A stretch of DNA of 64,000 bases from Henricia sp. BOLD:AAB3569. Taxonomy: Eukaryota; Echinodermata; Asteroidea; Spinulosida; Echinasteridae. Under the pieces are notes generated by a model, which made no database searches, had not been told where the DNA came from, and was given only the letters and a program-made list of their open reading frames with translations. The DNA lies in the NCBI GenBank assembly GCA_037783545.1, contig JBBELK010001102.1, positions 1 to 64,000 of the forward strand. Reading direction: 5' to 3'. The number at the start of each line of letters is the position of its first letter. Positions within the stretch are counted from its first letter, which is position 1. The position numbers and the translations under genes are program-made. Of the stretch, positions 26,701 to 35,700 are shown piece after piece.

Positions 26701-29700
26701 GAATTACGCACGCTTCATTAACTAACGATAAATTACTAATCTTCGTCGAACAAAGCGATTTCCCTGGTGAGAATGGGGTTATACCGGTAAATTATGTTGA
26801 ATGCTGAAAATATATTTCACCTCCCGAAGAACTGGTTCTGCAAGAACTGGTTCTGGTGGTTTACTTGCCACTTGAAAATTGATACTTTGTGTATACGGTA
26901 GTTAAGAGGTTTTAGGCCTGTGTGCTGCCTTTATGCTGACATATGTTTAACTTTTTCTGGTTTTGTGGCACTATGGACACATTGGCTCCTGTTGATCGTC
27001 CTGAAGACCACGCTCACCGCGTTGTGAGCGTATATAACAATAGGCCCTTTTGTTAGTCAGTATCAGTGATGTACATGTAAAGTAGGCAGAAGGACTGGAT
27101 CATCGAGTGGTTAACTAGGGAGTGCAAATACCGTGGCCAATTAACGCAGTCCGAATGCAGTATGGCCTTTTTTGAAGTCGCCTTATGGCCACTACGAGCA
27201 AAAACTTCAGATACCTGTATTAAAATATGATATAATTATTTTTCCATGTAGGTATTGGGCGAGATACAGCTAAGATGCTTGCTAAGTGTGGAGCCAATGT
27301 TTATGCGCTAAGCAGAACACAGTCCGATCTGGATAGTCTTAAACAAGAGGTTGGTAAGCAGACATACATGTACATGTAACACCCGGTACAGAACATTTAT
27401 TGGATAGGCATTGAAACATAGATATTTTAAATTAAAAACTTATCTTTTGAAATGGTTCTGTGAAAAGTGTTAGTGATTTTCTGAAAGGATCGATAATAAT
27501 GGCGCCAGTATGCTCTGCAAGAATCCACCAATATACACACATAATCCTAAAAAAGAAATTTCACAGGTCCGGAGTCATCCGTGCTGACGGGTCCATTTTT
27601 TGTTTTTTTTCTTCAGAATTACCTTTTAAAAACTGCCAAAATGAGTTCTGGAAACTTTTATTCGGGATAATTTTGGAGACATTTTCAGAAAAGTCTATTT
27701 TTACAGCACATGACTGGACCTGTCTGCCCTGACGACCCCAGACCTGTGAAATTTGTTGTCAGAATTACATGTACATGTACATGTAGTTATTATTAAATTT
27801 ACCAAGATCATCATGTTTAAAGGCACAGGCTCGTCGGCATTGCGCGCACGCCAAATTCGTGCCACGAAATACGCAGCTTCATGCCTTTGCTACGGAGCTG
27901 CGTATTTCGTGGCACGAATTTGGCGCGCGCACACATTGCTGACGAGCCTGTGCCTTTAATAAAGCATTTCTTTAATTCATTCCATTCATTCTTGTAGGAA
28001 CCATCAATCAACATCTTGTGCGTTGATTTGGCTGATCGCCAGACCACCAAAGCTGCCCTAGAGAACATCGGACCTATTGACCTGCTGGTTAACAACGCTG
28101 CAGTGTGCGTTTTAGAACCATTCCTTGATGTCACACCAGAACTATTTGAAAAGTAAGGAATGTATATCGAGATGAACTTCAAGTTTGGCACTTTTGTCTT
28201 ATTGGGGCTGTGTCAAGGTTTTTCGCATGCTCAGCAAAACTTGAATACTGGTACATGTACCCGGTAAGTTGGGGTAACTTTTTCAAGTTTTGTCGTTCAG
28301 GTTTTGCATATGGGTCATTCTATAAATTTGGGGTCCAATTTTTTCTGTCCCCGTTACATCTGACATCTTGTAAAATGTTGTATTTTGTAAATTCAGGACA
28401 TATTCTTTAAATGCCTTCTATTTCAAAGAGTGATTACATAAAATACAATTCATAAAAATATGGTTTGAAGGCATTTTTAATCATACTTGTATGGCAAATA
28501 GCAGTATGTCAGGTGTAACGGGGACAGACAAATTTCACACGTTGGACCCCAAATTTATAGAATGACCCATATCCTATTCAATCTCGGCCATCCCTTACAA
28601 TTCCTTAGTAATTCTGACAGTGGTGTACTTGTCAACTGTCAGGTTGTCCCGATGCATTACTTTTTATTTGAAATGGCACTGTTTACCGTATTTTTAAGTC
28701 GTAAGACATCAATATCACCGGGTGTGCGGCCATCGTTCAAAAGAGTATTTTCATCCCTTAAAAAAAACGGACAAAACATGACAAAAACGACATCAAATGA
28801 TATGAATGACATTGTTGTATAGCAATTTGTTCAACCTTGATTTCCACCAAAACTGGTATGCTTATTTGGTCCTGACAGCAATTTTACAGTAAATCTTCTG
28901 TTGATGAAAAGAGACCGTAGCCGCTGCCACTCAGACTGTACCAATTTTTTCCCAGACACTGATCACTTGCAACATGATGTACATGTACTACATGTATGTA
29001 GTTTATTTCTGCGTATTGTAAACATTTTATGAACACTGTATACTGCCCATGCAGCATGTGCTAAGTACACGATGTACGTTTACACAGACGAGCGAATTGC
29101 GTTTTGTAACAAAATTGCACTACATTAATTCTGAGCGTATACATGTACATTTGGCGCATGGGTAAACCGTGACACAGCCCCTTTTATAACTGTCTACATG
29201 TATTTCTGCCAAGCTAAACCACCCCTTCTCCCACTACACAAATGCACTTTGTTTATTGTCTTTTATCAGGATGATGGACATTAACGTGAGGGCAGCAATT
29301 CAAGTTTCACAGGTAAGATGACGACATCATCACACAGTTGTTATAATGAATGTCATAGGATCCATATAAAAGTGTTGTTTAGAGTCACTTGTTATGAACA
29401 TGAAGTGAGTGATGTTCAATATAGCAGAATGCTTGTTATATAGGGATGGGACGTTTAATCGGTTAACCGTTTAACCGGTTTTGCCGAAGATTTAAACTAA
29501 ACCCAATTTTAAAGAATTTACAAGAGTTTTCAGAAGGTTATTTGTGATCACTTCATGAAATTTAAATAAATTTACATGAGGTCATAGTAAAATTTTGACC
29601 AGATAAAGGTTAAACGATGATTTTGGGGTCCGGGGCTACATGTATGTGTTCGTTGCAAATGCATCGGTTAACCAACACTTGAAAGAATTGCAAACCGGTT

Positions 29701-32700
29701 TCTGATATAACCATAATTTCCCATCTCTACTTTCCACTGCACTTTGCCCTCCAACGTCTATCTAATTTGAACAACTTTCTTTAATGCAGAGAATTCCATG
29801 CTCATTAATGTGCATTAATCCGTGTGATTTCATTCACTAGATTGCGGCACGGACCATGATAGCCAGGAAATCTGGGGGCGCTATAGTCAACCTGGCCAGT
29901 CAGGCTTCGCTCGTTGCTCTGGCCAATCACACGGCATACTGTAAGTGTTATACAGTTAAAAAAAAGATAAAGGAGTCTAGCTGAAGCCGCCCTTAGGTCG
30001 ACCTTGTGACGACACAAAACAGTCGGCGACTGACTTTTTATGACCAAGTTGTGCCAGAGCAAAGCCTGTCAGCATCAAATTAGTCGGCGATTGTTTTGAA
30101 GCTATCTCTGGGCTGCGTTCCAAACACGCGAACGTTTGCAAACGTTGGCAACGTTGGCCAACAATTTCGAGTGTAACGAATTGTGCGCCACCAATGGCCG
30201 CCAACGTTGGCCAACAAAATTTTAGATTGTTCGCAATGTTCGCTAGTCATTTCAAATTGGCGTGCGCGACATGAAAGATGACAGACGATGGTTTGCAGTT
30301 TGGAAAATAACAAATAAATTGCACCTTTCGTGGTTATCTTCCTTGTCGCTGGCTATACACAATAAATATCAACGTGTCACATTTCATCAAAAATTTTGTA
30401 AGCAGCAAAGAGCCACATTACAACGTCGGTACGACTGATGTGACCATGGAGGCTGCCATCTTGACAATGTATTTTGGCAGACAATCCATTCCACATTGAG
30501 CAAACGTTGGCGCCAACGTTAACAAACCGTTTGCGTGTTTGGAACGCAGCCCTGGACTTGCTGAAGAAACACTGAATGCATGCGTCACACACACACATTA
30601 ATTGTTTTCTTTCATAGAATATGGCTGTGACGATCGACATCACGTTGCAAAAGTTGAACGTGTTTTACTCTTCTTATTTTTATTTTTTTGTATGCTAATT
30701 GTCGGAGCTATAGGCACATCGGCCCTTAAAGGAACACACCTTCTTTGTTGGGCTATTTTGGGCTCGAAATAGACCCATACATTATTCTGAAGCGCCTTCG
30801 AGAGTAAATTAGATATATCCTGAAAAGACGCCGTAAAATTTAGCAATTTTTTAGCACTTTTGAAAAATCCAAGGTCACGTGACTTTCCGAAAAGTCACAT
30901 GGTCTTGTGAGTTAGTTGTATTTCCAGCCGTATCAAAGTTTGTTACTGCAGAACTGCACCAAATTCAACTCTGATTTCCCCCCAATATTTATAAGTAATT
31001 GACAAAAGAGAGACTATTTATACAGGTATGAAACAAAGTTAAACATAAGTATGAAAATTCGAACATAATTGTTTGTTTCGAGAGTCCGGAGAACGGGAGC
31101 GAGCGCGTGCTACGGCAGGCTACCGTGGAGTGTAGAAATTTTCCCCGCGCAGCATGCACGGCAAATAGGCTGAGTGCACACACACGTAGGCGTGTTGCTT
31201 CGGTGCACGTACGTTCGTGAAGAAAAAACATGATGCCAACTCCTCAAAAGAAAACGGAAATTCCTATTCGGTCGTCCGGGCTGTCCAGTGAAATCGTGAG
31301 CAGAAAATTTGAGATATCCTGAGCAGGAGATGAGCGAATCGTTTGTGACAAAGTCGTGAGGCTCTCGCGTAGTTGCAACGGCTGGTAAAGCGTATAACCC
31401 GTCTTTTGACCGTTTTTGTTATTTTTGCACTTCTTTAGTAAATTTCGGGATATTTTGATGATATTTTTTTTGCACCGACCATCAGAAAAGTATTGTCAAT
31501 GCTGCTAGATCACTAAATCATGTAAACAGTAGGCAGGTGTGTACCTTTAATTGCATCATTCTCCCATGAACGGGAACTGCCCATGAATCCCTGATATGAA
31601 CCACCCAGCACTCTATACAATGTATTACAATGTATTACAATGTAACGGTTGTTAATGGATTAATAACCAATTGTGACATGCCACGGCAAAATAACAAATG
31701 TAGCACGTAATCGGCGCCTGTGAAATGTACGTGAACAATTAATTTGTCCATAATCGATTTTGGTTTGTATTCAAGATTCATCCTAGCATACAGTGTAGTT
31801 GTTTTTGTCAAAATGTTCAATAAACCTGTTAAAAATGAGATTTTCTGATTTGCATCTGCAGCAGCTGCAAGACACAATTTTTCAAGTCATTTTTCTCAAA
31901 GTCTTTATGGCAACGACAGCAGGCTGTGTCTTCTTTCTTAAATGCGCCATATTTCTCAAATGCATTGGAAAGCTGAAGAATTTGTCTTTATTTGAGTATA
32001 TAAATCTCAAAAAGTATAATTTTGGGACATTCCTCATTTCGCCGTGGCAGGTCACAATTTTACTTTAGGGCCGTCCAAAGTTGTCGACATTTTCAGTTAT
32101 ACAGAGAGTAGTATTTTTTAAGAACCGCCCTCTGTCCCTCCGAAATACTACTTATCAACATTTTATGTCAACATTTTACAGTGCATGTAAAGTCCTATGC
32201 AGCCCTCAACCCCTCCCCCTTTTCTATGCTTTGTAGAACCATGAAAATGTTGACAACTTTGGATGGTTCCTTACTTATAGTGCACCAATCAAAATGAAAA
32301 CATAGGCCTGCTTCAAACGTCACGCTTATGCCGTGTCGAAATAAATTCAACTTGGCACGTTGGTACGACGTTAGCAAGGTAGTGGCTTCAAACGTCAAAC
32401 TTAATTGCAAACTCTCAGTCGAGCTTAAATACATCCAAAATGGCGGATGGGTAGTGTGCACGTCATGGACGTTGTACACGTGTGTTTTCCATTCTGTCCA
32501 TTGTACGTCGCCATTTTATTATTTTGATGCACTTGTTTGTTGGTTATTTTTTTACTTACATACGCGCTGCGAGCATGCGCATTCCTAGTTGTAAACAAAA
32601 TTGAGGACCAACTTCGAACTGGAATTAAATTTGACATGGCAGAAGCACGACGTTTGAAGCCAAGCCGTGCTTGTGCTGCACTAAATAGAGTTAGCACGGC

Positions 32701-35700
32701 AGACCCTGTCGAGCTAAAATCTTCTGCCCTGTCGAACTCATTTTTCCGAGCCAAATGGCTTCAAACGTCGTGCTTGTGCCGTGTCGAATTACAAAAATCA
32801 AGTTGAATTGAATTCGACACGGCATAAGCGCGACGTTTGAAGCGGGCCGTAGCCATCATTTCTCATGACAACTTACTTCTGGTCACATGACCGTCATGCA
32901 GTCATGTAGGGCGTGTTTGTTTCACGACAGATCCGAATCCAGATCCCGAGCTATTTTGTGCGCAGAAACAAACGTAACTGCTCTCGACTAGGAATTCAAG
33001 TCACGTGAATTGGATCTGCGCAGATCTGAATCTGGATCCGTCCGAAACAAACTCGCCTAGAGTCAATACATTTCTGAGATCAAAGTAACGGAGGATGATA
33101 GAAAAATTAAGATTGTAAAAATTGATAGAGCATTCATTCTCTTGTTTACAGGTGCATCCAAGGCAGCATTAGACGCAGTTACTCGGAATATGGCCATGGA
33201 ACTGGGACCCCATCAGGTACGTGAGATGTTATACATGTGACGCATGTATTTACCAATCATTGCAAAATAAGATGATTCTTTTGCGTGTAACCTTTGCACT
33301 ATTGCTGGCATCTTGAATACTTTACTTTCAAATGGAGGTGCACTTTAGTAAGTCCACTATACTATGCTGTTGTTGCTACGTGGTGCACGCCATTGCCTAT
33401 CAACCAACAGTGTGGTTGCTTTATGCCATTCTCTCCTACCATAAACCATCCTCTTAAAAACAGTGCCCCTTTAACGCACTCCCCGATCGTGCATACCGAG
33501 GCCCTGTTGAAACCGGCCCCATTTCGCTGGGGAACAAGCGACAGAAATCTTGTCGCCTCTCTGGACCAATCATGACATTTGGCAGTGCATTGCAGGTATT
33601 CAAATGTAACGTGTCGCAGATTGTAAACACCTTGCATGCATGTAATACATATACTCCGTAATGCTGGTCGTTGTCCGCGTCGGCGATTGGTGCTATTTAA
33701 AGCATACAGGGGAATCCATTCCATTCATGTTGGTCAGCAGCATCCCTGTTATTAATTCGAAAAACTGCGGAATAAATAAGATTGTTGCCGGAAAATTTGG
33801 TAGGAATGGGACAGTCATAAGGAACAGAACCAATACAATTTCTGGAAAGTATAGAAATCGTTTCTTTTCAGCAAGACCAAATTGATTAAATTACATCAAA
33901 ATGACGGGCATGTGTTGGCTGAACACAACAGCCGCCTTACTTAACAGATTTGCGTGGATTTCCTCAGGGTATTGTAACGTCGCTTATAGCAGAGTGGAAA
34001 TATCCTAAGATCTCAGAATGACCATAAATACAGTATTGATCTTGTACTTTACACCTGCCGCATGCACCCGGTCATATTTCATAGCAACGCAAATTTAGTC
34101 TGATCATCTGGATACTAAGTGTGCATGAGTGTGATCCAAAACTGGTAAACACTGGATGAAAATTTCAAAATTTCCTAAATCAAAATAATACCTCGAACAG
34201 TGAAGCAATGTCAATTTTTTACAATCATATTACAAAAAAAAACAGAATAAATTTCAAAAATCAAGAAATACTTAAAAATGCATGAGAACAATTGTAGTTT
34301 TTGTCAATTTTATTGATTGTCCGTTTAATCCATTTAATCTTCTGATTGTATGTAGTTTAAAACTTAAATTTGTTTTTAAATGTGTGGTTTTATTGTAAAT
34401 TGTCAGATACGAGTGAATTCCATCAACCCAACAGTAGTCAACACTGACATGGGTAAAGTTGGTTGGTCCAAGCCAGAGAAAGCTGATCCAATGAAAGCTC
34501 GTATTCCACTTGGCCACTTTGCAGGTATGTCCGTTGAATCCATAGTTCCGACCTGTCAATCAAGCCGAACCCGCCAACCAATCACAACAGAGCTAGCAGA
34601 CAGCGCCCACATAAGTCAAAGTGCATTGCATCACAACAATCACGCGATTTTCTGCCCATATACAGTTTGTACATGTTGTATACAGTGATCCAGGTGAATT
34701 TTGGTTTCAATGTGGGAGATTCGCTGTTCTAAAGGAAAGCACATTTTTATGAATATATGGCATCCCTGCATTACTAGCCCTTGGCACAGTGTGTGCTACG
34801 GTAACTGTTGACCCTAAAACATAAATAGCTTTGAATTTTCTCCAATGAATCTGTGCTTTCCATGCCGAGTCCCATTGCTTTGTACGTTGTGTCTTCATTT
34901 GTTTGCGATGGCTTGTGAGCACATAGCAACCGTATCTAAGGGGCGGGGTTAACTGGGCAATCTCGGAACTATGCATTGCTAGGAGTAAGTGATGTCATGA
35001 GTTATACTCTGTGAGTCCTTTGCCTAAAATAATATAAAAGAGCACTCGCAAAAGAATGTCTTTTATATATTTTTTTCCCAATTCAAACCCACCTCAAGAG
35101 AACATGAAGGTACATGTAGTGGAAAAAGAAACACAGCTAAAGTTCATAAATTGTGAGCAGGGGGCTTATTAACATATAAATTATGAACAGTGGATTGGCT
35201 AGATGGAGCTAACACAGCAGAAGCAGGTAGTGAGTTCCAAATCCTTGCATAGGATGCTGTAAAAGATGTCTGATGCTGTGAGGTACACGACTTTGGCAGG
35301 ACTACTGTAAACTGATGAGATGGAGATGACTGTCTAGTAGTACAACGTGCTGTAAATTTGAGTTAATTTGAATAGCTTTTAACTTGAATTAAAACGTGAG
35401 GCATTGGGCTGAATACATAAACAAATACATAAGCAACTGCTTATAAGAAGAAGCACCGGGCAAAAGCAGAAGCTCATCAAGCAAAAAATATTTAAGCAAT
35501 TGCTTGAAAACGTACTTTTGCTTTGGCTGACAGATATGCATGAGCAAAGTGGTGATGTCACATTAGGAAAATCTCATTCAACTGTGCACAAAAGTTTCCA
35601 CAATTTTCTCCAACTTGCTGAAACTTTTGTAACCCATGACGGTTTGTTTTACATGTTGCCTGTTGCAAACCATGAAAAAAGTAAGGCTGGAAACTGCAGC

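Noticed and set aside
27350-27359. GTTG|GTAAGC as the DCXR exon 2 donor
   Set aside because: It looks stronger but gives a frameshift and a stop early in exon 3; the GTTGGT donor gives a gap-free match to the family.
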